A DNA stretch of 64,000 bases from Schistosoma mansoni (GCF_000237925.1 NW_017386032.1:124001-188000); one strand, 5' to 3'; counted from the stretch's first letter, positions 35,001-51,100 are shown. Notes: a model not told the origin generated them from the letters alone. Numbers and translations are program-made.

Positions 35001-38000
35001 TTATTTCTCATCTCGTCATTGGCAACCTCACCATGCCATACATAGCAGGAACATTTCCCATTCATAAATTTTAACCTAGTATTAAGTTACAGAGACAGTG
35101 TACAGGTCTTCGTCCTATCATAGCAACAACACCGGTTAGTTTTTCTGTTATCGTAATTTATGTCCATTTTAATCAAATTATCAATCATTAAGTTTGCTCA
35201 CTTCATCTCCTATTTACATAATTCATTTATCAGTTTTATACCGAATTTCCCACCTAGAACATTCTTTTCCTACACAAAGTTTACCACGATAACTTAATTT
35301 TTATCAGATGTCAAAATGACGTTACAGCTTTGAAGCTTTGTGTTGAAAATCTTAACCCAAAGTAAAAGAATATGATGTTTATGTCTTGAACCAGTGGCTA
35401 AAACTTACATTTTTTCTTCCTATTTTCCCCTAATTAACGGATTAATAAAATTGTATCATCAATCAGTGACTTTAATATCACAAAACTGGTGTGTGAATGT
35501 TAAGGTGTCTAGCACTTTTAAAAAATTAAGTGAAAAATATTTTAATTATTTAATGAAGGTAATAAAATTTCTTTACCTTGTCTGTTTATCATTTTTCACC
35601 TGATTTTGAGTCAGCAGTCTCTATTGTTGGACTGAAATGTTTGAGTACCATGACAGTATTATTCCATATTATGTAAATTTAACTACTTATTATGCAAATA
35701 AAACCTGATTGACTTTTTAACACTGTAACTTTTAAGGACTGATTTGATATGACTGTCATATGTCATATGAAAAGCCCTCATGTAAAACAGCTAATTAAAA
35801 TAAATAACCTATAATAGATTTTTGTTTGTCTCTGGGGCCAAATATAATTCTACCCTCTTTGGTTCCAAAACTCGAATAGTAGCTTAAGCTTAAACAGCAT
35901 AAAGCTTACAGTTAATGAAGGAACTTCCAGCAGTGTTATTGAAGTTTTGAACATTTGACACTGTGATACATAAAATTAGCACTTTTTCTGTGTTAAGAAA
36001 CCAATATTTACATTCTCCTGGCTTAGTTTCTGTAACTTTATATTAATTAAATGCTTATTTTATGGGAATAATTGCAATAAATCAGTTTTCACTGTTTTTG
36101 CCCTTGATATACAGTGGTGTGTTACACTTATAAATTTGTTTATAATAATATTTCCATAAAACTGACATTATTTCTAATCAATTCTCCCACCATTTTGTTC
36201 CTTTCACCAATGTTTTCATACTTCTACTCATCTACTTATGGATAGACACCAGCTGGGAGAATCGCATTCGTTAATGCGCTAGAACAAGAGGTGAGTTGAT
36301 CGAAATGTTGAATGAACTTAATTGGCATTTTCATTTTATTTTTTGACTCTCATTTGAAGGATACAACATACAAAGGCTACTGTTATGTATAAAAGACTAT
36401 CATCCAATTTATTGTTGTTATTTCCGTATAAAAATGAGTAAAACTTAAACTTTATTTTATGAGAAATAAATCCATTTCCGGATACATAGTGTTTAATTAG
36501 ATAAATATCAACAGTCTTTCTAACTCACATAAATTTGTCGTTGATATGAGTACATATATTGATACTAAATCTTGAAGTAATTACTTGATTTTATACTGTA
36601 GTGAAGGAGAAGTTAGTTCACTGAGAGAATTTTAGAATTTTTGCTACTTAACGAAATGTATTCCGTTCAAATTAGAAAATTAAATATACTCTGGAGCACA
36701 TTATACAGAGGATATATTCTTAATAGTATGGGCAATCGTGGGCTGTAATGGTAGTAATTTCAGTCTTCCTCAACTTGGTCAAGTCTTGAGTGACGCGAAG
36801 ATAATATTTTTGAATATACACTAATGTAAGTTCTTTTTTTAACTATAGTTAAGCTTCAGTGAAAGTAGAATGAATATATTCCTTGTCATTCTATGTTCAT
36901 AGGGGTTTTTAACGAATGTAACCTTAGAACTATCCTAATAACCATTTAGATACGACTCCACATGTATCTGACCAAACTGCTGAAAATGATTTGGATCATT
37001 TGATGGTAACCTAATGCCTTACTGATAATGAATTATCACTGACCAAGCTTTTTAACGTTTTTGAGGAAAGAATTTTTAAATTTAGATCATATTAAAATCT
37101 AATAACCCGATTGGGCATCTTTTTAAAATTCAGAAGAGTGATCGCCCGTAATTCAACATTCTACTTCATTTCTATGCTCTCATCACTCGATGGTTTTGAC
37201 CAGATACTTTGTACAACAATGATATACTGATAATGCTATTTTAAGTCTTAGTTATGAGGATTGTGGTTCTAGTTAACCCATGCTACTATTCCGAGTGATT
37301 AATATACTCTGCTTTTAACGGGTATATTCTTGGAGGTACTTCAAACTGAAGCTCTGAACTATATAATATATTTGATAAAACTGTGTCAATGAAAGCTGAA
37401 TTTTATTTAAAATCTTTCTAGGAATTTTCATCTAACGTTCAAAGAGTTACAATCCAAATTGTTACTAAGTTATTTAATTATATTACATTTAATGGTTGAG
37501 TAAAAGTATGAAAAACAAAAAAAAACAATCTGTCGAACTCAAAATTATCCTTTGGAGGAAAATTTACTGTGAAAGTATAACTTTAATAAATAATGAAAAT
37601 AGAGGACAACAAATTGAGTAAACTGTTTATTTCCTTCATTTATTTTGTTTTATCATCGAATTATGAAAATTGTTCTTGCCAGTAACACTTGTATTTTCTT
37701 ACTGTAAGAGTGACATATTATTTTAATTGTGTGAATGATAAAAAAACTATTCACTGGTCAGAATCCAGTTTTATTCCTGCATTCCCTATTGGCATGTTCT
37801 ACAAGTGGTTAATTTCATTAAAAATGTTACTGTTTTTCATTCGTCAGAGGAATTATTTTGCAAAGAATATTTCTTCTTTTTGGTTTTGACTATATTTGTG
37901 ATAAAAGGGATAACGAATACAGTAGGCAGTCAACAAAGTATGCTTTGCATACTGACATCTGTTTAGACTTTATGAAGAAAAAATATTGCTAATTTCTTGC

Positions 38001-40761
38001 CTAACACATTTAGATATACAAAATTTATCCACACTTAAATGGATAGCTTGTAAACATTAGTTCAGTTTGAAATGTTCTATCTTATCATGGATAAGACAGT
38101 AATTACATAAGGTACTAAATAGTCACCTGTATATGTCATAAACTGAATGGAGTTTTAAATGTAAAATCTTGGATTCCAATTGGTGTCCAAATTTACTGAA
38201 CTCACATCCGGAGTCGAAGGTCTTTGGTATGGTAGTGTTTAGGATGGTGGGTGACCACTCTAGAGCAGCTCCAAACTAGAACAAAAGATCTGCCTAATTA
38301 TCACTACTTTTAAAAGTTCTGTTGCCAATACCAGTCTGCAACGAAAGTTTTCTTTGTGTGTATAAGACTAAGATATATGCATTAAGTAACTGCTGAGTGA
38401 TAACCGATTGTACATTTTTAAACAAGAGTAAAAATTGTTATTGGACAGCCAAACGTGTGATGAGTTTTCATGCTTGTCTATGATAACTTTTTATGGAAAA
38501 ATATATTATACTTTTGAGGATTCAGATTAAGAATGCTTAATACTCCTTCAAATCGAGTAGCTTTCCAATCTTGATTATGTTTAACAAGACCATACATCAG
38601 GTAAATGACTTTGTGTAAATATTTACTGTACTTCATTCATTTATCATAATTTGACCATCATTTATGAAAAGTTATTAAATATTTTTGGTTTGGTTTTAAA
38701 TCGACACATGATATACTTTTACGTTTATTCTTATTACCTTTCACCAACATCAGTCTCGTCGTACACAAGGTTTGGTTGATTTACAAGCATTACCGAAACT
38801 ACTTGATCAAATAAGTTTACTACTAGTGGAATGTCAAAATGCTGAAGACTTTCAACCAGCTAAGAAACTTCTCACTATATCATTGAAGTTTTATACTTAC
38901 GGTAAGTTTTCGACATACTGCTGACGTTTTGTATAATTTTTGTATTCAGATACTTTTATTTTCTATGCATTCTGATTTATATTTATTGATATTACCTTGA
39001 AACATTCAACAGAGCTTATAGATTGATTTCATCTATTCAATATTAAGCTAATTAGATGTAATGTCAAACGATATAGTTTTTTATATTTCGAATTGTTTCA
39101 TAAATTCGTTTATTCTGATAACCTTTAAATGACAAATCATTAAATCCATAGATCCATCGGTATCAATGGACAGAACCTTTATTTTCACGTATATCAAAAG
39201 TCAACCAATTTGGCAGTCATTAAGGTTTTGGAATGCCTGCTTTTTCCAATCTTTACAGGAGGCACGTTCAAAGGCAGAGGAATCATCATATGAGTAAGTC
39301 GAATAACAATTATATCTAATTTGAATGTTACGATGGCTGATCAAATCCTAAGTAGTTTCATTACTTCAATAAAAAATTCATTTGGTATTAATTAGTTGTA
39401 TCTAATATTTTTGCCTTGGTTCATTGTTCATTTATTAAAATAAACTCACCATTTGTTATGGCCTTCATTACAAGAGGCTCTTAAATTACTTTAAAATCCA
39501 GTAATATATACACCATAATTATATCATTTAGCTCATGGTCATAGTACACAAATTCATGAATAAAATTTAGAAAGTATGAAACGATATAGTTTTTCATTTA
39601 GTATAGGGTTTAATTACATATTACACCGAATATTTTGAAACGATGAGACTTGTTTCTTTAATTCCAAAGAGTAACAGTGTCTACTTAGTATATTACTGTT
39701 CAAATGTCTGCTCTTAGTCCACATAGTAAAAGTTGTAACTTGTCAACAGTTGCCATAAAAGTGTTTCAAGGCTATTTAGTGACTGCTTCTGGCCAGTAAT
39801 ACTTCAAAATTTCACAGAAAGAGATCTCAGTATTTATTACACTTAAGTTTCTTATATGCCAACAGGCTTGTATCGACATTTCAAAATCTATAACCTTGAC
39901 GTGTCTAATTCATGGAAAATCATAAGAAGCCTAACAAATGTGATTCACTGTAGTGCGAAGTTATAGTCTGCTTGTTAAGTCTCCTTCTACGACAAAAGAA
40001 ATTTGTTCAATATCACAAATTATGATAGCGTAGTTTAATATTCTGTTGAAAGTTTACTTGGAATTTTCTTGGTATTTTAGTATCATGTCTCGTTCACTGA
40101 TTATTGTTAAACATTTGGAAAAAGTTATTCTAATGGTTCTATATTAATGTTCTGTATATTAAATTCATCAGAAAGAATAAATACGACCAAACTCTGTGAT
40201 TCAAACTGCCGATAGAATTTATCAGTAATTGGGACTTTGAAAGTAGTAAGTCTTCTTTAAACTCAGTCTGAACATCCATTTACTAATTAGTAAAAAATCC
40301 ATCTCGATTATGGTTTCTAACTAGTAAAAGACATGGTTCTTCGGTTTTCAAAATACTGTTGCTAGGTATCGAGTTGCAACTGCGTCGTATCGCTCTCAGC
40401 CTAGTAGCAACATAGAATACTGCAATCGATTTAGTTTAAGTAATCATCATACGAAGAATTTGCTCTGTACATATGAAAATCCAAATGCTCTGACAGGTTC
40501 CCTTAAGGGTGAAATGTCTGATCTAATTCCCTGAAATCTTCATCACTATAGGTTTTTATTATTCAAAGATTTATCTCAGCAAAATTTTAAAGGCAAATAC
40601 TAGCTTGGCAAATGTCCCACTTAATACAGCCTGTAGCCTAGTAACCAGAGGATAAAAAAGGCGGAACTAGCAAAACTATTTTTATCAGGGTATTAGTTAT
40701 TATCCACTCTGACAAACAACTTACAAACAAACACTTATCTCCCAATGTACCTACTTACGTA

Positions 40762-40810
<49 letters not shown>

Positions 40811-42093
40811 CAGTTGACATATTTTCAACGGATCTTATTGATTTAATGTATATGTTCTATATTGATTATAGGTTAAGTAAACTAACTATACAATTAGGAG
40901 TTATAGAGATATGAAACTTCCATATATAATTCCTCTTTCAAGGTATTTTGAGAAATGTGATTTTATTTCCTAAAATGAAAGTAACTATGTCCTTGACCTT
41001 GATAGACACTCATTTATTATCCGTGATCTATCTTTCCTTGATTAAATTTTATGTGTGTGTGTTTACCTTCATTAATGCCTAGTAATTTAAATACATCAGA
41101 ATCTTAATTAAAACGTAATTTATTTCCAAACAAATAAGAGTGTATGAATATGGAATAGAAATAAATTCCTAGTATATGTAGACGGAAATTAATTAACCAA
41201 GTTAATAACATCCTAGCTAATAATAATAAATCTATTTAGTTAACTTAAAAGAAAATAAAAGTCAGAACTGATATTTAACTCATCAGGTGACTAGTAAGCT
41301 AAGGTAAAGATAAATGTTCGAGTAGTTTTATTACATCTAACTTCTCGTAGGTGATATTCTAAGGAAAAACGTTTGTTGGCAAACGATTAACTCATGTATA
41401 GTTTTTGTTTTGAGCATTTTCTTTTAAATTTTTTTCCACGTTTAGAATCAATAAGGGTAAATCAAACAGTCGTTTGATTTTAAGTTACAAAGCATCACCA
41501 TTAAGATACCACCAGGGTTGCTGTTAGTACTTAACTCATTAATGAGTAATTTGGTGAATATGTTGATGTCTATATTGATGATGACGAAAAATAGACTTAA
41601 ATACACATGCGAGTAAATTGCTTCATATTACAATATTAGTGCTAGAGCGCTGTTACATTGATTTGTGTTCAATTTTTAACGCATAAAACCCAGTTGTTTC
41701 TTGCATCGTAAACTCCGATTTTTTTAACTCATATTCCTTAACTTGGTTATTTTATAGTATGACATTATTTTATCTTTTCACAGCATAAAGTGGTCTAACA
41801 TTATTCAAATACGGTTTATCATTTTTAAGATGTAAAGATTAAAGTAACTATATTCAAACGGTCCCTCAAAATGAATTTGGAAAATCAATTACTGGTTAAA
41901 GTAGCTAACTCACTCGTTTTCGAGTTAATAAATTTTGGATTTTACTTCGATAAAAGTCATTGTTAGCTCCCTGTTACAAAGTTGAGTATTGATTGGTTTG
42001 AGATTGCTTTTGGACTGATATTAAGCTGTGACTGGAACTAGTTTGCTCGAAATCTTTCCTTGACTTTAAATTATACAGTTTCAATTATTATTG

Positions 42094-42138
<45 letters not shown>

Positions 42139-45100
42139 TATCCCCTTTGCTTATGAATACAAGGTGTGTTAGCACTATTATTATTAATGCAAGTTTAATT
42201 CTCTCTGAAACTCGCGAATCAGGCCATGTCAAAAGAGAATCATGAAATTTATAATCTTCAAAGACTGATAAGAGATGGAGTGGTTTTAGTGAAAAATTAT
42301 ATTCTCAGAATACTTATGATTACCATCATTATTGTGATCAATATTATTTACTGAATAAACAGTTGTTTAGGATGAGCTATTGAATGTGACAAGTTATTTG
42401 TTTAAATCTGGCATACATGTGCTCTTGAAAAGACAACTGTTTACAGTTTTTCTTTTTCAAAGTCACTGGCGTTATCACTGTTGTTGATTTATTAAAGGAA
42501 TAATTTAGTTAGGAAGAACCAAATGGTTATCACACAATGTGTTGATCAAAGACTCTAACACTCCTTTACTTTTATTTCAGCAGTGAAACTTAATTCTCAA
42601 CTGTTGCTTGAATAATTTCCTAGTCACTTGCCAGTACAGTGGTTGACATTTTACTAACACTTGCTTATTAATCGGAAACAAGGTTACTAACCTGTTTACC
42701 ATTTTTTAAAATCTAGCACTCTTAGAGCTTTTAAAAAATTCATTTCTCTCTTTTATTTCAAACGAGATCCTACTTAGCCATTTAACTTTTGTTTTAATCT
42801 TCAACACAGTTGTTTATTAAAATTTCACATCAAGAAAATATGGATTTCATCATTGATCAACATAAGTCGAGTATGTGTCCATCAATACTTGCTTTCTACA
42901 TCTTTTGACACTGAACCTATCCACTTTAATCATATTTCCCCCGCAGATATTTCAAGTCGTGAAAAAGTAACACAAAGTATCTGAATGCTTGACATTCAAG
43001 ATTATTAAAATTCACTTCCACGTCCATAACTTCAAGTAGACCAATATGGGTCAATGAGTGATGAGGATTTGTTTTAATTTACATCCTTATTTGTTTTTAA
43101 ACATTACTTCATTTGTTTTATTTTTCCAAGTTCAACTAAAGTATCTTCTTCGACAACATACGATCAGTTGAAGTAAGTATACAATTTTTTTATATATTTC
43201 TTAATATCATCATTTAAAATTCAAAGTGTATGGATTTTCGTATTATCAGTTTGACAATGAGTAAACAATACCTTTGGTATACTATTTAAAACTAATTTTG
43301 ATGAAAAAGAAAGGATTCTGGATCTATGTTAAATTTTATATCCGTTTTGTTGACTGCATTTATGTGCACTCTATCTCATACTTGTTAGTAACCGCCAACT
43401 AATTCGACTGGTAAAATTAAACTTATTTGATAAATCAATGCCAATAATCCATTCAGATCTGTGCCAGTAAATCAATTTTTTTAAAATTAAGAAATGATAT
43501 TCATACAACTGGTGAAGACGTTGTTCAGTGACCGAAGTCAAAACTTGTAACTAAAGTGATAGAATGTAAAATCAGTAACTTGATAGATAAATTGTAGTCA
43601 TTTAAGAATCGATTTTTCCTTGAAATTTCGCTCATCATTCTTACATTTATTAAAGATACATAAAAATGGGCAGGTTTCATGGAGAGAAATTAATTGTTTG
43701 TTTAATTACGGTGAATAAATTTCACACCTTTTGTGTGTTACATTCGTTTAGTTTAATTATCGTACACACTTGCACAAACGATCATTTTCTAATGAAGAGA
43801 TATTTTCTGAGGTTGACCTACTGAATTTCTTTTAAATTGCCATTTTTTCGAATGGTTTATTCAGCGTCGAAATAAAAAACGATAGATAATAAGAAAACAA
43901 TGTAACATTTCGGTTTAACGTGATCCGAATACAATCTAAATTATAAGAAATCCTACTTTGAGCAGATGTCGTATATGAACATTGGCTGGTAAAAAACTTT
44001 TATCACCTTTTGTGTGTGCTAGTTAAAACAAACCTTTTTTGAAAAATCCCAACATCCTGATTCTAAATACAAAGATACATTGAAAAGGTAAAAATTAAAC
44101 AATACACTCATATTTTTAAAAGACGATTATAAAGAGGGAAAAACAGCAAAATATGGTTGAAATGATTGCCTACCTTACAAAATTAAATTTCTGACTGATT
44201 ATAACTTAAGTTAATCGGAATAACTTATTCAACTAGATATCATACAACCATTTAGGTATTTAAAAATAGTTCTAAATAGTGATGTCATATCAGTGTATAA
44301 AATTTGTATGATCTGATTATTTAAGCGTTCAATATTTTGAAGATATACAGTTCTTGTGATGAAGAAAGAAGTAACTAGATATTATGGAAAAATTTAAGCA
44401 ACAAACTTGCAATCTTCAAACAACAGAACTATTAAGCCGGTAAACATCGTAGATCGATTTCAGTCGAGCAACTATTTAAAAAATGAGTGAATACGAAACA
44501 GTTATTTCGTCCTGTATGTTAATGTCAGTAGCTCATACCCACAGTTTTACGCCATACAATAAGTCATTATCTGCCCAACTTCACAGTCCATTGGTATTGA
44601 CGTCTAGTTTACTATTGATAAGAAAATTTCAAACATTTGGGTGCCAAGTTAATAGAAAACATCAAAAACTACACTATATCTGTAAAAATCCGTTTTACTC
44701 GGACCGAATTGCCGGGTGACATGTTAGAGTTATTTTCATTTAAAACGCTGAGATTTTTAAAAATATAATTTCCTTTTTATTCTTGATAAGTTATTTAAAA
44801 GGAAGACAACAGCTTGACTCATATATTTTCTTTCGGTGTTATAAGGGTTTTGATTTCTATTCCCACTTGAAAAATTTCTCAGCTAATTCAACAACATTTT
44901 TGCTTACTTTCACAAATCAGTTTCTAATACTTGCTTGAATAATTATACAGAATGGATGAGGAATACTGTGGAAATCATTCGTGATTATATTATTCATTAT
45001 GTGTTATCTAATAGTCGTTACTAAATACATCCAGCAAATGTCAAATAATTCTTCTATTCTCTACTTTCTGAATACAATAAATTCAGATCATATTTGAAGA

Positions 45101-48100
45101 CGATGAATGTGTTCGGTTTGCACGAAACCATCAAACAAGAATTCCTCCGAAAACAAGCCGATCTATTCAATTTGAATGATGGTATGATATTTTGGTTTGT
45201 CATTAATATGATTCGGTTTTGAAATGATGTCTGTTTAGATTTGAATTTTGTATTTGTAATAAAAGTAGGTAGAGACTTATATTACAGCTGACTGCTGCAG
45301 TTAGTTTACCAGTCAAGGATGAATAAATTGGGTTCATTTAACGAAAAAAATATGACTTTAGTAAAATTACTTATAAGCTGAATGGTCTACTTGTCGTTTT
45401 ACACGGAGTCATCAACCTCTATTTCAAGTACTATTTAGGATTTTATAAATATATTTCAAGTGTCATATTAGTCAGTTTTGATGACCCTATTAATGACTGA
45501 TTATCTCTGAAGGGCCTTTTTGTTTTCATATGAGTTTACACTCTCATGGACTGTTGTCTTATGTTGATCATTGACTATGTGACTTAGAGACCACATACGA
45601 TTAACTTTTCGACAGTCATTATTATGATTTAGAAATATTCTGGGATTGAATAAACAATATTTCTCACCAAATTGTAATCTAGTTTAATAGCTATTTTCGC
45701 TTAATTATTAACGGTAGATTGACAGTACATTTTCAGTAATATATTTCCTTATAGCTATCTAATAAAAACACTTTAAAACAGGTACGGGTACATCCAGCTG
45801 ACGAGTCCCAAATAGGACGAAACGCGCGTCCTGGATTCCACTACTAGCCACTATCCATCTTTACTTTAAAACATTGTTTATGCAATACATTAATCCAAAG
45901 AAATACTACTGACAAAACTATATTAAGAAGTATCTTAGTTTATGAAATGTTTTGCTTACCAATTCAGTTTTCCTTCAAATTTATATAAATATAGTTGAAT
46001 ACTTGGTTATTTTATTAATTTTTTCTCTCAACATGTTACTTTATTTATGTACAGATGAAATAAGCTCATTATTATCGGTTATCTCATTGGCAGATTAAAC
46101 ACCGAGATTGTTATTGTAATACATACTTCAACCATATCTCAATTAAATGAACTATATTTATTATTATTGAAAAAGAAACAACACTTAATTATACACTGAT
46201 ATATCCCCATAAAAATTCAATTAGTTACATCTTATTCAATACTATCTGTTTCGTTTCTTAAATCTTTTTTTAAAAAGATAAAACATCCTATAACAAACTT
46301 AATAATTTATGTCATTTTCCAACTATTTCATCCCATTTTCATTTTCTGGATTTGAGTTCATATATATAATTCAAAAAAGGCTAACTTTTGAACTTGAAAC
46401 ATTGATACTATTATAATTGTTGTTACTATTATTTTTATTATCAATATCTGTTAGCATGTTAATACCAATTTTCTACATTTTATTTCTTGTGTGTTTATGT
46501 GGACAAACAAGGAGTAGGTATTTGCACCCTTTTAATCAATATCTGTCCATCGTCTGTAACCAGTTCTTTATTTTAAAAAGTCAGTCTCAGGCATTTGCAC
46601 TGGTTATTTTCCAGATAGTTGTGTAACATCGATCCATATTCAATTTAATACACAAGTGGATATCTTTGAAAAATATTATAGAGGATCATGGATATAAATG
46701 AATGCAAGCACGTATTGAAAAGTATTTTTCATTAATTTATCTTACCTCGATATTATAAAACTCATTGCATAACACCATCTTAGACTATTATTACCTATTT
46801 ATCTTAATAAATATATGTTTAAAGCAATAGTCTTTTTACAAATGTTTTGAAGTTGCAGAAATGAGGCCGTTGTGTGAGGGTAATTTTTAGCCACAAAATC
46901 ACGTGAATACGCCATAAAGATATTTATAAATACTAAGAATTTAAAATATTTTGTGGACTAAACATTTTCAGGTTTGTTTACCCAATACTAAGATATACAA
47001 TATGGAAGAATTGGTCGATTAAGTGAATGTTTTCCTTATTCTCTAGTTCACAGCTAACATCTTAGCACATGGATTTCTTCGCAAATACTGTCTGAAGTTT
47101 ACTTTTTTATTCTGTACACAAAGTGTTTTTCATTCTTAGTAATCGGTGTGCGATTAATTAAACAGAATGCATTCATACAAAACTTCAAACTTCACATATT
47201 TTTCTCCTCATTCATCTTCAACTAATGTTAAACCTAAGAAGTCGTTAATGAACTTCAAAAGGCTGTGATAATAGTGGTATTAAGTCATGAAATTAGATTA
47301 AGATATAAATTCGAAATACAATATCACCGTTAATTTATTAGTTGTTGTTCGTAAACCCATATGTTTCTAGGTGAGAATAATTACACAGTAGTATTATGCG
47401 AGATACCTTTGAAAGCCACTGAGGACTAGACAACTTTTTCATCCTAGCATGGAACTCCTCAGAAGTGCCCACACACAATCCCTACAGATCCATCAAGTCC
47501 CATGTATTCCAGGCAATTTTATTCAGTAGTTATATTGTAACGCAATGTTAGGAATGTTTGATTTATCAATTTTATGCTGTGTATAATAATTTTAAAAGCA
47601 TGTATACATGTATATGATCAATGATACTACATATATATGACTTACAAACTAATTAACAAACGATTGATCAATCAATCAATCTGTGAGAGTTTCATCTTTA
47701 TGATGATACCTACTTAAGCAACTAGAAAGCAAACAATTAAAGACTGGAACATCGTTATTAATTAAATCACATTAAGTTATCAGTCAACATTCCACTTCAT
47801 CATCCAAAAAGAATTGTTCAAAGTTCTCTGAAACACTGAGGCATCAAAGTGGGTTCATTGAATTCATATCCCAACTTGTCCATTTATTCATTTCGGAATG
47901 ATATTTTTACGATTCTTCTATGAATGTTATGCTGATTTCTCCTTAGTTAATTATTAAAAGCCGTCTTAATTACTGTGGATATTTTGAAAGAGTATTCAAT
48001 CTCTTAAACAATCAATTAAAATAAATACGTAGTTAAAGAAAAAAACAACTAGTTATTAGAGTGCTGAAATGAAAAGTATAGAATTCAAGGGATATCAACA

Positions 48101-51100
48101 GCACTTTTGGTAGTTCTATTAGGGTCACATGATGTGATTGCTAGAACCCCATGTCAATATTTAAGAAAACTAAGCAACTAATGACGGTGATCCTGAAACG
48201 AAATGGCGAATTGACTGAGCAAGTTTTATGGACCAATCCGTCTGTTCTTATGGCGTAATTCACATTGGCTGCTGATCTAGAAACTTACTTTTCCTGCTTT
48301 AGCCAACATTTAAGTTAGATTAATCAATGTATAAAACACTCTGCTCTTAGCTCAACAAGTCTGAGCAGAATGTGAGACAAGTATTATTCAGTCGCTCTTA
48401 TTAATGTGGTGAGTTAATGATAGTCTATTGGAGACTGTTAGAATGACTTTTCCAAACAGTATTTTCACTATGTCAGTTAAAAGTTGTAAGCTGTACAGCC
48501 AAAAGAAGTAGACTTAATATCTCCTTACAGCTAGACTTGGTCTCTTGTCATGTTTTGTGATTTTTCTTTCTAACTGTATTTCCATAGAACAGAAAAATGA
48601 AGGAATAGCTCTACGAAATCAGTCAAAGTACGCATTTCAAAAGTTTTTATCTATGGGACAATAAAGATATAAATATAGTCAGTGGCACCATTGTATCAGC
48701 AATAAATTCCATGTTCTAAGGTTTATAGCATGTTAAACTACTGGAAACCCGAACACAATGAGAAATGTAACTGAATTTTTGCTAATGTGAACAAAATAGT
48801 TGGACTCCCGCAGTGAAAACCATAGGCAACATTAAGAACAACGATGACTTGTGTGTTACATTTTTCATCATTTTGGTAAGCGACTGTTATCATCGAATTC
48901 AATAATGTAAGAAATTCTATTGTGCTACTAAGATATCTTGAATCACTGCTAGTGCATAAGGTAATAGGTGGACAAGTAATTCCCAGAGCCAAACAATATA
49001 CTAAAATAGGAATTGTGAGGTTAATTATCTACCAAATAATTATTTGCGCAAACACCACATTTCTTACTGAAATCTCAATACTATTCATTTGCCACCTTTT
49101 TGAGATATGTGATCGCAACAAGGTTGGTCACATACAAGCCTCAAGGATCATTGTTAGCGTTTTTATTTACCTTGTAAACAAGTGCTATTTTAGTTTTAAT
49201 AAAAAATAGTTATAAGTTGATTGTAGCTTAAGAGAAGGACAAAACTTAGATATGTTCAGAAGTCACAACTATTATTACATGTAAATTTAGTTGTTAAGTC
49301 AACTAAAGTTTGTAACCAAATAACTTTATTAGTCACAAATGACATTGATTCAGATAGTCATGAGGTTTATAAAAACTTTTTAAAAATGTAGGGTCCGTGA
49401 AGTATCATTAGGCCCTAGGCAAATTATTAGTCACGTCGAACTCATGAATACATGAGGGGACTGACCCCTGGACACAGAACGTTTTCTCTAACCCCGTCAA
49501 GGTCATGGATGAATTGTTCAATAACATATATCTAGCACATGTACAAATGTTTCCCCGTCTATGTGTATAAGCTCTCGTTATCCTGCTCAAATTAATAAAT
49601 TATTTCACTGGTGAGATTCTGAGCGTTCAACAGGGTCAGTAAAGTATCAGTCAGCTGCAGCCATATCATTCATCAAGCTGAAACATTACTAGGTTAGAAA
49701 GCTGATCGCTGTAATAGTTTTTCTATGATGGATATGGACAAGCAATAAGAGGAAGTCCTAATTCATGAATCCTCCATATACATAATGGTTAACAGATACA
49801 TTTAGGTTCATAAAACACAATGGGTACGTTATGAGATCCGGTCCACAACCGGCTACTACTTAACAGAACACTCAGTCACTTCCAAGAGGCAGCTGCAATC
49901 TGCGCACCAAAAGTCTTCGAAAAAGCCATCACAACGACTAGAATCTAAATCACAAATTGATTGTCGGAAGGGTCAAATGCACTCCATGAAACTATCACAT
50001 ACAACAGTCAGTTGCTCCCATACATTTTAAACTATGTTTTCTTCGTATATAAGTGAACAGTTTGTGTAGTAAAACTTGTTAAGCCCTCCATGAACACCAG
50101 AAAAGCAGCAGTACCTGGGCACTAAGATGAGTTACGTCAGCCTATTTATTCATAAAGCGGTGTAACTTCGACGTACTTTAAACAGTCACACCATCCCTGT
50201 TTAACTTCAGTAAACTAAACATTTTTATTTCTTTAAGAGTGTTGCAGAAATGGAATAACATGACCATGGAGTTAGAGTAGATCAACGTTAAGAAATAGGT
50301 AATGTAACCTCCGCCTATGAACCCGTATGTTAGAAAATTACGTCACTTCAGTCGATTGCTTTAGAGACTATTACATTAATGATGAAACCAAAATAAATAT
50401 TTGTTTCCACAGAATCTTGTTCTTCATCAATGTATTGAGGCTACTTAATTCATGTAAACCAAATCCAGACTCAAACAACCTTGTTATAGCAGTGGAATAA
50501 TGAAGAAAGTCGCTGTCTTCAAGTGACGTTAAAGAACCAAAATTAAGGTATGTTTCAGATTGTACGTGCTAGCACTTTTAGGTTCTTCTGTAAAGGAAGG
50601 ATCATGATTGTTACCTCGATATATGAGAGTCAAGCTGGTGTAAAAGTTGAAAATGGGGATGTTTGGATGTTTGGGCTAAAGGAGTTGAAAACAGGTTGGA
50701 TCAGATTAGATGGTTGACATTGGTAGTTGGACTCATCTATGATTGAACAGTTTGATTCAAGTTGACAGTTCTAGATATACGATTCGTTTGCTTATGTTGT
50801 GATGGTTGTGACCAGCAAATGAAATGAACCTGCAAACTAATGCCTGTCCTCTAAATTTGTACTAAAATCAGGTGGCTCTAATAAATTGGTTCAACTTTTT
50901 ATTGCCAAACGCAGAAGACAAATAGAGGGCCGGATATGTTGACTATAAACACATGAAAATTTCTCCATTCGATAGACAAAAGGAGCAAACTTAACCTCCA
51001 TATAAAACAGGTGGAATCGATTATTTCTGCAGTACTTGATTCAGTACAAATTATTGTTGTGTATATAACCATTTTTATTAGTTATTTATGTACTCGTTTT

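Larger units (their letters stand above)
39294..43130 (+). other. KIAA0513-like intron 5
   Basis: A 3.84-kb intron with two AT dinucleotide tracts (40764-40806, 42096-42140). No gene is visible inside. Confidence 0.75.

Noticed and set aside
44495-44550. Hammerhead-like minus-strand sequence (CTGACAT...AGGACGAAA)
   Set aside because: Core positions 8 and 9 are wrong, and there is no stem I or SINE context; likely coincidence.
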